The notes under the pieces were generated by a model. The model was given only the letters and a program-made list of their open reading frames with translations, ran no database searches and was not told the origin of the DNA. This document shows positions 1 through 6,185 of a DNA stretch of 10,190 nucleotides, piece after piece. Source of the stretch: Sphingomonadaceae bacterium (GTDB taxonomy: Bacteria; Pseudomonadota; Alphaproteobacteria; Sphingomonadales; Sphingomonadaceae); contig CANEVG010000098.1 of NCBI GenBank assembly GCA_947442095.1, positions 1 through 10,190 of the forward strand, written 5' to 3'. Numbering within the stretch: the stretch's first letter is position 1; each line of letters opens with the position of its first letter. A program made the position numbers and the translations under genes.

Positions 1-2043
1 ACTTGGCAGTATGGTGCAACTGCCTCGTATGAATTCGAAGAGAAGGGCTACCTTGTTGGAGGATACGTCTCGGGTCCGCTGAGCGACACCTTGGGCATCC
101 GCATTGCGGGTCAGTACAACGACGTTAATGAATACGTCAAAATCAACCCTACGACCCCGGCGAAGTTGCGCAATCGCGGCCTAACCGATTTTGTCGGCCG
201 AATCACGCTGCAGTGGGAGCCGTCGAGCGATTTCACCGCCAACCTCAAGGCGACGTACACGCGCAACACCAACGATGGTGCGATCGGCACAGCCGACATC
301 TCGTGCGGCAAGAATGGCCGGGCCGATGAAGTCGTGCTGTTCAGCTTCCTCGGCCCCGCCGCCATTGCAATCCCATCGAACGCAGATTGCAATCCTTTCG
401 ACAAATTTGTCACCACCTCCGATCCCTCGGCAGCGCTGGTCGGCAAGTTCCCCGATGGCAGCGGCGGTGCAAACGGCAAGTACCCCGGCCATCCCTTCGG
501 CGAGACGAACCTGTTCTTCACTCGCCTGAAGATGGATGCTAAGCTCGGCGACAACCTGAAGCTGGTCTCGACCACGGGCTATATGAACCTCGACTCGATC
601 GACTTCGACTCCTACAGCTATCTAGGCGTTGGCAAAGCTTTCCGTCCCGCCGGCCTTCCGCTGGTTACAACCGGAATTCCGGGGCTCGCACCGTTCTCTG
701 CCAATGCGCTTGATGCGATCAATACGGTGGGTTCGGCGCAAGGCGTCGGCGGCAGCGATCCCGTCAACAAGACCGCCCAGTTCACCCAGGAACTGCGCCT
801 TGTCAGCAGCTTTGATGGCCCGCTCAATTTCTCACTTGGTGCCTTCTATGAAAGCCGCGTCATCAAGTTCGAGACCTCGCAGCAGGCGTTCAATGCCTCT
901 CTGCTGTTCGCGGATCCTGTGACCGGCAATACCTTCGACTATTTCAAAAAGCACCGCACAAAGACGAACACCTACTCCCTGTTTGGCAGTGCGACTTACG
1001 AAATCACGGATCAACTCGAAATGACCGGCGGCGTGCGCTGGACCCGGGAAGACAAAGTCAATACGATCGTGATTCCCTACATGCACACCTTCCTGTCGAC
1101 CGTGTTCGGCTTCGTGCCGAGCGGTTTCGCCACCGGTCCGATCCAGTTCAAGGATAACAACTGGTCGCCGGAAGTGACGCTGCGCTACAAGGTCACGCCC
1201 GATTTCAACATCTATGGTGCGTTCAAGACCGGCTACAAGTCAGGCGGTATCGACAACAGCGCGCTGCCTTCGAGCAACCTACAAAAGTTCCTTAATCCAG
1301 CCACATTCGAGGAAGCGGCCAGTGGCCTCCGCTTCAAGTCGGAAACCAGCAAGGGCGGTGAAATCGGCTTCAAGTCGCAACTGGCCAATCGCACGATCAC
1401 ACTCAATGCCACGGCCTACTACTACGTGTTCAACAACCTGCAGGTGCAGAACTTCAACGCGACGACGATCCAGTTCGTCACGGCCAATGCCGGCCAGTTG
1501 ACCACCAAGGGCATCGACGTCGATTTCAGCTGGCGTCCACCAGTAGATGGCCTGCGCTTCACGGGCGCGGTCGCCTATACCGATGCGAAGTTCACCAAAC
1601 GGTTCATCACCGGCACTGGTGTTGATGGCGTTGCAGGCACTGCGGATGATCCGAACATCGACGGTCGCCGCGCCGCGCGGGCTCCAGAATTCTCGGGCAA
1701 CATCGCGTTCGATTACACCACACCGCTCAGCGATGCGCTTGAATTCGGGCTCTCGGGCAACCTCGCCTACAGTGGCAAGTACTACACCCGTCAGGAAAAC
1801 TTCACGGACTATGAACAGCCTGCCTATGCCACGATAGACGGTTCGATCTCGGTCGCCGCACCGGACGGCAAATGGAAGCTGGCGCTGATCGGCAACAACA
1901 TCACCAACAAGATCTTCGTCAACACCTCGGGCGGGCGTCCGTTCCTCGCAGGGGCCACCAATGGCCTGCCGATCGGTGATGACGAAGTCTTCACCGTGAA
2001 CCGTGGCCGCCAGGTCTTCGTGCAGGGCACGGTCAAGTTCTGA
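1..2043 (+). CDS. TonB-dependent outer-membrane receptor, C-terminal part (5' end outside window)
   Basis: The reading frame is open from base 1 and ends at TGA 2041-2043, giving 680 visible residues. The signal peptide, TonB box and most of the plug lie upstream. The visible part starts near the plug/barrel junction: the stretch reading GGYVSGPLSDTLGIRIAGQ (about residues 20-38) is typical of the first strands of TonB-dependent receptor barrels in sphingomonads. Alternating aromatic/hydrophobic strands and polar loops continue to the end (ETSKGGEIGFKSQ, YSLFGSATYEITDQL, ALIGNNITNKIF), and the protein closes with FVQGTVKF, the terminal Phe expected for outer-membrane barrel assembly. Two Cys (about residues 102 and 130) lie in a predicted extracellular loop and could form a disulfide. 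The family takes up siderophores, cobalamin, glycans or hydrophobic compounds using TonB-ExbBD energy; the ligand here is unknown. Next to catabolic genes, substrate uptake is plausible. The stop is followed by a strong terminator, so the gene ends its transcription unit. Confidence 0.95.
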   Translation, partial: TWQYGATASYEFEEKGYLVGGYVSGPLSDTLGIRIAGQYNDVNEYVKINPTTPAKLRNRGLTDFVGRITLQWEPSSDFTANLKATYTRNTNDGAIGTADISCGKNGRADEVVLFSFLGPAAIAIPSNADCNPFDKFVTTSDPSAALVGKFPDGSGGANGKYPGHPFGETNLFFTRLKMDAKLGDNLKLVSTTGYMNLDSIDFDSYSYLGVGKAFRPAGLPLVTTGIPGLAPFSANALDAINTVGSAQGVGGSDPVNKTAQFTQELRLVSSFDGPLNFSLGAFYESRVIKFETSQQAFNASLLFADPVTGNTFDYFKKHRTKTNTYSLFGSATYEITDQLEMTGGVRWTREDKVNTIVIPYMHTFLSTVFGFVPSGFATGPIQFKDNNWSPEVTLRYKVTPDFNIYGAFKTGYKSGGIDNSALPSSNLQKFLNPATFEEAASGLRFKSETSKGGEIGFKSQLANRTITLNATAYYYVFNNLQVQNFNATTIQFVTANAGQLTTKGIDVDFSWRPPVDGLRFTGAVAYTDAKFTKRFITGTGVDGVAGTADDPNIDGRRAARAPEFSGNIAFDYTTPLSDALEFGLSGNLAYSGKYYTRQENFTDYEQPAYATIDGSISVAAPDGKWKLALIGNNITNKIFVNTSGGRPFLAGATNGLPIGDDEVFTVNRGRQVFVQGTVKF

Positions 2044-2088
2044 GCTAGCGTGATAGTATCCCGACTGGGCAACCGGTTCGGATCACCT

Positions 2089-2120
2089 GCCGCCCCGGGA
2101 AACCGGGGCGGCTTTTTCTT
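2089..2120 (+). terminator. Rho-independent terminator of the TonB receptor gene
   Basis: A perfect 10-bp stem (GCCGCCCCGG at 2089-2098, CCGGGGCGGC at 2103-2112) encloses a GAAA tetraloop and is followed directly by TTTTTCTT (2113-2120). It lies 46 bases past the receptor stop codon. It has all elements of an intrinsic terminator on the plus strand. Confidence 0.95.
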
Positions 2121-2423
2121 GTGGGCCACGCAGACGTACCAAAGGCAGGCCAATCTGCACCCCCAGTTCGAGGAAGGCTGGGCGGGGTTAGCCAGCCTTT
2201 CAGCCATACACGCGCGCCAGAATCCGGCCGCGCAGGCTGAACGTTCCTACACGCCCGAAACCTGCCCCGCTGCGCGAAACACTCTTTGAAATTGTCGGCC
2301 AGCCCTGCACAAGCGGCGCAGCGTAGGCCGTCGGCAGAGCAGTCAGACTATGGATCTACTGGGGAAGCGGAGGGTGACACAGTGTAACTCTGTGTCACCC
2401 TAAAACAGGCCGCCGATCATCCC
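2121..2423. other. Intergenic spacer between converging genes; no gene supported
   Basis: This stretch separates the receptor terminator from the stop codon of the minus-strand molybdoenzyme gene. The only plus-strand reading frame here (from 2050 to 2289) runs straight through the terminator hairpin, lacks a convincing ribosome binding site and resembles no family I recognise. A weak 8-bp inverted repeat (AAGGCTGG 2174-2181, CCAGCCTT 2192-2199, 10-base loop) and the strong hairpin at 2371-2401 are the only structures seen. No tRNA, insertion-sequence end or recognisable gene remnant was found. Confidence 0.6.
2371..2401. repeat. Perfect 12-bp inverted repeat (hairpin) near the molybdoenzyme 3' end
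   Basis: AGGGTGACACAG (2371-2382) and CTGTGTCACCCT (2390-2401) are exact reverse complements around a 7-base loop (TGTAACT). The hairpin begins 22 bases past the end of the minus-strand molybdoenzyme gene. No T-tract follows it on either strand, so it is not a canonical intrinsic terminator. It may stabilise the 3' end of the transcript, act as a bidirectional stop with help from Rho, be a copy of a dispersed palindromic element, or bind a protein. The first two fit its position between converging genes best. Confidence 0.7.
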
Positions 2424-4577
2424 TCAGGCTGCGCTGACACGCACCGGAATCGCGCTCTGCACCGGCATGCCGGTGATCGGGTCCATGCCCACCGCATCGT
2501 CGATCAGCCGATTGGTCGACGCGCCGATGCCTATCACGTCGTCCTTGCCTGCATCATCGTTGCCCCAGGCGTGCGACATGGAAATAACCCCGCGCCGCAC
2601 CTTGTCACTCGCCTTGGTCACCGCATGGATCGAGGCAACGCTTGAGGTGATCTCGATCACGTCGCCTTCGGTCAGCGAAAGCGCCGCCAGATCATCCGGA
2701 TGGAAGAAGGCCGGATTGGTCTGCATCTTCTTTTTGAGGAACTCGGATATGTGGCCATTGCTGTTGTAGCGGTGCTTCGATCGGCGCGAAATCAGGCGGA
2801 AATCGAAGCCGTCTGCCTCGGGCCGCGCCGCAGCGTAACCTGCGAATTGTGCAGGCATCGCTCCGGCATCGAGCTTGAATTTGTGCGCAGCATCGGGATC
2901 GGCCGGCGCAATCGTGGCATGTGCTGCGGGATAGAACACCGCGCCGCCCGGCGTGGCGCCGGCCAGCCCATCCGCCCGCGCCTGGCTCGGCTTCACGAGG
3001 CTGCCGTGCGAGATGAGATCGAGCATCGTCATCTTGTCGGGCACCGCATCCATCGAGCATGGCCCACCCGGCAGCTTGAGTTGCAGCCCGAGATGCTTGG
3101 CGATCCACCACAGCATCTCGTATTCGTCCATCGTGTCGCCTGGCGCGGGCACCATGGCCTCGGCGTAGTGCGCATAAGGCTCCTCGCAGAACGGCTGCGA
3201 CACGTTGTTGATGTCCTCGCGCTCAAGGCACATCGAGGGCGCGAGGATCACGTCCGCCCGTTTGGCGCTGGCCGACATATAGGGATCGACCTGCACGAAC
3301 ATCTCGAGCATTTCGAGCGCCTTACGCACCTTGCGCTGGTTCGGGAAGGCGATCTCCGGGTTGCCGCCGATCGAGATCAAGACCTTGATCTGGCCCACGC
3401 CTGGGGTGAGGATCTCGTCCGCCAGCACCGGGCAGGGCATTTCCGCGCCCAGCTTGCCAATGCCGCGAATGCGCGACTGGGCAAAGCCTTCGCCGAACAT
3501 CGCCATCGGCGGCGCGACCTGCGCCTTCTTCGGTCCCGCCGCGAACGGCATGAACACCATCGGGTTCGCCACCTTGTCGCCCGCCTGGTTGAAGCGCGCG
3601 CAGACAATGTTGAGCGCGGTGACGAGGTATTCGGTCAGTACGCCCTTGCCGGCCATCTCCGGCCCGGTGCCGGTCACGACCCGGCCCTTTTGCGCCTTGG
3701 CAAACATCCGCGCGGCTGCAACCACCTGCTCGGCCTTGAGGCCAGCCCGCTCCGCCGCCGCCTCGGGCGTGAAGTCCTTCACCGCATCGGACAGCGCATC
3801 GAACCCGTCGACAAACGCGGCCACAAAGTTGCGGTCGTAGAGCCCCTCCTTGATGATCACATGCAGCATGCCGCCAAGCAGCGCCGGGTCCTCACCGGGC
3901 TTCACCTGCAGATAAAGATCCGCCAGCACGCCGGTGTCGCTCTCGCGCGGGTCCGCCACGATCACCTTCAGCCCGCGCGCCTTGGCATCGCGGAGGCGGC
4001 GCGAGGGCGAAAACGGCGGGACGCCGCCGCTTGGCGTGTAGTGCGAGACCAGCGGATTGTTGCCGACGAACATCACGACGTCGGACTCTTCAAAGTTGTT
4101 CGGGCCGCCCATCCACTGGCCGTAGCGCGCGGTGGTGAACACTTTGGCCGGCTGATCGACCGTGACGCTGGTGTAGAAATTGCGCGAACCGATCGCATCG
4201 GCGAGCGAAGCGGAAGTGCCCAGCACGGCGCTGTTCTGAAACGCATTGGTACCGCAGTAGAGCGCCACGCTGTGCGGTCCGTGCTCGGCGATCACCGCCT
4301 TGATCTTGTCGGCCACGAGCTTGAGCGCCTCGGCGGTCGAGGTCTCGACGAACTCGCCGCCCTTCACGCCCCCTTTGCGCACCAGCGGGCGTAGGAAGCG
4401 TTCGGGCAGGTTGTGCATTTCGGGCATCTGGCGGCCCTTCACGCAAGTATACCCATGGAACAATTCGTTCTCGGGATCGCCGCGCACGGCCGTGACCTTG
4501 TCCCCCTCGACATCGACCAGCATCGCGCAGCTGGCGTGGCAGAAGCGGCAGAATGTGCGCAGAGTCTTCTCGGTCAC
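2424..4577 (-). CDS. Molybdopterin [4Fe-4S] oxidoreductase, DMSO-reductase superfamily
   Basis: 717 residues from GTG 4577. That start has GGGAG seven bases upstream; the frame stays open further upstream to an ATG at 4730, but the extra 51 residues do not look like protein and would overlap the divergent gene. A CX2CX3CX27C motif (Cys10, 13, 17, 45) marks the N-terminal [4Fe-4S] domain, followed by C-V-K-G-R with the Lys (47) that sits between cluster and cofactor in formate dehydrogenase/periplasmic nitrate reductase relatives. The molybdopterin domains follow (VMFVGNNPLVSHY about 168-180, KVIVADPRESDTG 204-216, SIGGNPEIAFPNQ 402-414), and the C-terminal dinucleotide-binding domain begins near residue 590 (GDVIEITS 638-645). 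The residue aligned by eye with the usual Cys/SeCys/Ser molybdenum ligand is Asp141 in TVDQPAK. No Tat or Sec signal is present, so the enzyme is probably cytoplasmic. No partner subunit is adjacent. Substrate unknown: oxygen-atom transfer, hydroxylation or hydration are all possible. Confidence 0.93.
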   Translation of the reverse strand: MTEKTLRTFCRFCHASCAMLVDVEGDKVTAVRGDPENELFHGYTCVKGRQMPEMHNLPERFLRPLVRKGGVKGGEFVETSTAEALKLVADKIKAVIAEHGPHSVALYCGTNAFQNSAVLGTSASLADAIGSRNFYTSVTVDQPAKVFTTARYGQWMGGPNNFEESDVVMFVGNNPLVSHYTPSGGVPPFSPSRRLRDAKARGLKVIVADPRESDTGVLADLYLQVKPGEDPALLGGMLHVIIKEGLYDRNFVAAFVDGFDALSDAVKDFTPEAAAERAGLKAEQVVAAARMFAKAQKGRVVTGTGPEMAGKGVLTEYLVTALNIVCARFNQAGDKVANPMVFMPFAAGPKKAQVAPPMAMFGEGFAQSRIRGIGKLGAEMPCPVLADEILTPGVGQIKVLISIGGNPEIAFPNQRKVRKALEMLEMFVQVDPYMSASAKRADVILAPSMCLEREDINNVSQPFCEEPYAHYAEAMVPAPGDTMDEYEMLWWIAKHLGLQLKLPGGPCSMDAVPDKMTMLDLISHGSLVKPSQARADGLAGATPGGAVFYPAAHATIAPADPDAAHKFKLDAGAMPAQFAGYAAARPEADGFDFRLISRRSKHRYNSNGHISEFLKKKMQTNPAFFHPDDLAALSLTEGDVIEITSSVASIHAVTKASDKVRRGVISMSHAWGNDDAGKDDVIGIGASTNRLIDDAVGMDPITGMPVQSAIPVRVSAA

Positions 4578-4722
4578 CTTGGATCTCCCGGATTTTTGCA
4601 GAAGGCTATCGGCAAACGAAGAGGTCGCACACTCACGAAAGAGAGGGGGGCCAGTCAATTCCGCCAGTACCCATGCGAGGCAAACTGCGCTTGATGCAGG
4701 CCTTGCAGCGGAGAACCAAGGC
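4578..4722. promoter_or_regulatory. Divergent promoter region, molybdoenzyme / medium-chain reductase
   Basis: These 145 bases separate two divergent start codons, so they should hold both promoters. On the minus strand, TTGACT (4658-4653) matches a -35 hexamer at five of six positions, but no good -10 lies 16-18 bases further on. On the plus strand no convincing hexamer pair is seen. Ribosome binding sites are visible on both sides: GGGAG seven bases before GTG 4577, and GGAG (4710-4713) nine bases before ATG 4723. The promoter assignment rests mainly on gene arrangement. Confidence 0.4.
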
Positions 4723-5733
4723 ATGACCACGCAGAACCGTCACTGGATTCTGGCCCAGCGCCCCATCGGCAATGGCTATGCCGACGCCTTCGGTTTGCGA
4801 GAGGAGCCGGTGCCGGTGCCCGGCGAAGGCCAGATCGTGATCGCCAACAAGGTGCTCTCGATGGACAGCGGCACGCGCATGTACATGACAGACCGCAAGG
4901 ACAGCTACCAGCCGGGCACGCCGCTCGGCGACAAGCTGATCGGCACCGTGCTGGGCGTGGTGACCGAGACGCGGCACCCCGGCTATAAAGTGGGCGACCG
5001 GGTGCGCGGCTACGGCCAGTGGGCGGATTATTCGCTGGTCGATCCGGCGACGACCTATTGCGCCAAGCTGGATGACGCGCATGCCGATCTCAAGCAATAT
5101 GTCGGTATCTACGGCGCAAACGGCTGGACGGCTTATGTCGGCGTTGTGGAAACCGGCGCGGCCAAGGCGGGGGAGACCTTCGTAGTATCAGCCGCAGCGG
5201 GCTGCACCGGGATCATGGCCGCGCAGATCGCCAAGGCGCTGGGCTGCCGGGTGATCGGCATTGCTGGCGGCGCGATGAAATGCGACCTGCTGACGAGCCA
5301 CTATGGGTTCGACGCAGCGGTCGACTACAAGGCCGGCGATGTGGCGGGCGCGCTGGCGCGGCACTGCCCGGACGGGATCGACCTCTATTTCGACAATGTC
5401 GGCGGCGAAATCCTCGATGCGGCGCTGGGCCAGATGGCGCTGTATGGCCGGGTCGCGATCTGCGGGCTGCTCACCAACTACACTGCACAAGGGCCCGTGC
5501 CCGGGCCATATCGGTTCGATCAGGTGCTGATGAAGCGGCTACGGATCGAAGGCTTTTTCTCGCCCGATTTCTATGCGCGAGAGGGCGAGTTCAATCCGCA
5601 GCTGGCGCGCTGGGCGGCGGCCGGGCAGCTCAAACTGCCGTTCGAGGTGAGCCACGGACTGGAAGCGACACCGGAAGCCTTCACCAAGCTGTTCACCGGC
5701 GGAAACATCGGCAAGGTTGTCGTGGAACTTTAG
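4723..5733 (+). CDS. Zinc-free medium-chain NADP-dependent oxidoreductase (PTGR/CurA-like)
   Basis: 336 residues from ATG 4723, chosen because GGAG lies nine bases upstream and the protein then begins like its family (RHWILAQRPIGN, close to the usual LxxRPxG opening). The N-terminal catalytic domain is GroES-like; the Rossmann domain has a nucleotide loop SAAAGCTGIMAAQIAK at 156-171, where a C-T pair replaces the more usual A-V. DLYFDNVGGEILD (220-232) is the hallmark of the leukotriene-B4 dehydrogenase/prostaglandin reductase/curcumin reductase group. No catalytic or structural zinc ligands are present. Members reduce the C=C bond of alpha,beta-unsaturated ketones or aldehydes with NADPH. 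It is divergent from the molybdoenzyme gene, and its stop overlaps the stop of the converging VOC gene. The natural substrate is not deducible; reduction of an enone intermediate in the local pathway is inference. Confidence 0.93.
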   Translation: MTTQNRHWILAQRPIGNGYADAFGLREEPVPVPGEGQIVIANKVLSMDSGTRMYMTDRKDSYQPGTPLGDKLIGTVLGVVTETRHPGYKVGDRVRGYGQWADYSLVDPATTYCAKLDDAHADLKQYVGIYGANGWTAYVGVVETGAAKAGETFVVSAAAGCTGIMAAQIAKALGCRVIGIAGGAMKCDLLTSHYGFDAAVDYKAGDVAGALARHCPDGIDLYFDNVGGEILDAALGQMALYGRVAICGLLTNYTAQGPVPGPYRFDQVLMKRLRIEGFFSPDFYAREGEFNPQLARWAAAGQLKLPFEVSHGLEATPEAFTKLFTGGNIGKVVVEL

Positions 5734-6185
5734 AGCGCAAACAGCCCAGCCGGATCGGGTTCGATCAGCTCGATCAGGTTGCCATCGGGATCGCGGCCAT
5801 AGACTGCACGGCACAAGCCCGGAATGTTTTGCGGCGCGCTGTTGAAGGGCATTCCGGCGGCGGAGAGCCGGGCGTATTCGGCTTCCAGATCGCTCACCGC
5901 GATGCAGATATGGGTGATGCCCTGGTGGTAAACCGGCCGGTCTGCGCTGCGCTCTGGTGTAACCGGATAGGCAAACTCGAACAGTTCGAGAAAGGCGTTG
6001 GCGGTGCGCAGCATCACCATGCGCATCGCCGATCCGGAAAAGCCCCAGATCGTGTCGGCCTGCACATTGTCGCCATTCCACCCATTTTCCATCACCACCG
6101 CAAAGCCGAGCTGGTCGCAGTAGAACGCCTTGAGCCGATCAAGATTGGCGGTGGTGATGCTAGCGTGGTGGAGCCCCACCATCAT
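5730..6185 (-). CDS. VOC (glyoxalase/bleomycin-resistance) family protein
   Basis: 151 residues, one VOC module of two beta-alpha-beta-beta-beta repeats. It opens with MMVGLHHASITTANLDRLKAF, where the His pair (6/7) supplies the usual first metal ligand. Likely others are Glu67 (FLELFE), His92 (THICIAV) and Glu139 in the closing motif DPDGNLIELIEP, so metal binding is intact. The family includes glyoxalase I, methylmalonyl-CoA epimerase, extradiol dioxygenases and fosfomycin-resistance enzymes; at this length an isomerase, epimerase, lyase or thiol transferase is more likely than a two-module ring-cleaving dioxygenase. The start ATG overlaps the stop of the upstream Rieske gene in the sequence ATGA (6185-6182), so translation is probably coupled and both proteins likely act on the same pathway. 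A second ATG follows immediately at 6182. Its 3' end overlaps the convergent reductase gene by four bases. Exact reaction unknown. Confidence 0.92.
   Translation of the reverse strand: MMVGLHHASITTANLDRLKAFYCDQLGFAVVMENGWNGDNVQADTIWGFSGSAMRMVMLRTANAFLELFEFAYPVTPERSADRPVYHQGITHICIAVSDLEAEYARLSAAGMPFNSAPQNIPGLCRAVYGRDPDGNLIELIEPDPAGLFAL

Noticed and set aside
2174..2199. 8-bp inverted repeat AAGGCTGG/CCAGCCTT as a second terminator
   Set aside because: The loop is 10 bases, the stem modest and only TTT follows. It could be chance in GC-rich DNA and comes after a strong terminator.
2050..2289. Small plus-strand open frame of 79 codons after the receptor gene
   Set aside because: It reads through the intrinsic terminator, lacks a convincing ribosome binding site and shows no recognisable domain.
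2700..4394. Long plus-strand open frame (564 codons) opposite the molybdoenzyme gene
   Set aside because: It lies wholly antisense to a gene with clear cofactor motifs. The translation is rich in His, Arg and Gly-type antisense composition with no family resemblance, as expected in GC-rich DNA.
2424..4577. Molybdoenzyme as acetylene hydratase
   Set aside because: Acetylene hydratase has an Asp beside its first cluster Cys and a Cys metal ligand; here the cluster motif is CRFCHASC and the ligand position appears to be Asp. Similar length alone is not enough.
4578..4730. 51-residue N-terminal extension of the molybdoenzyme from an upstream ATG
   Set aside because: The GTG at 4577 has a well-placed GGGAG and puts the Fe-S Cys motif at residue 10, as usual for cytoplasmic members. 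The extension would run into the divergent gene's start and has no signal-peptide features.
5730..6185. VOC protein as an extradiol ring-cleaving dioxygenase
   Set aside because: Classical extradiol dioxygenases of this superfamily have two VOC modules and about 290 residues. This protein has one module and lacks the conserved active-site Tyr/His set of the catalytic domain as far as can be seen.
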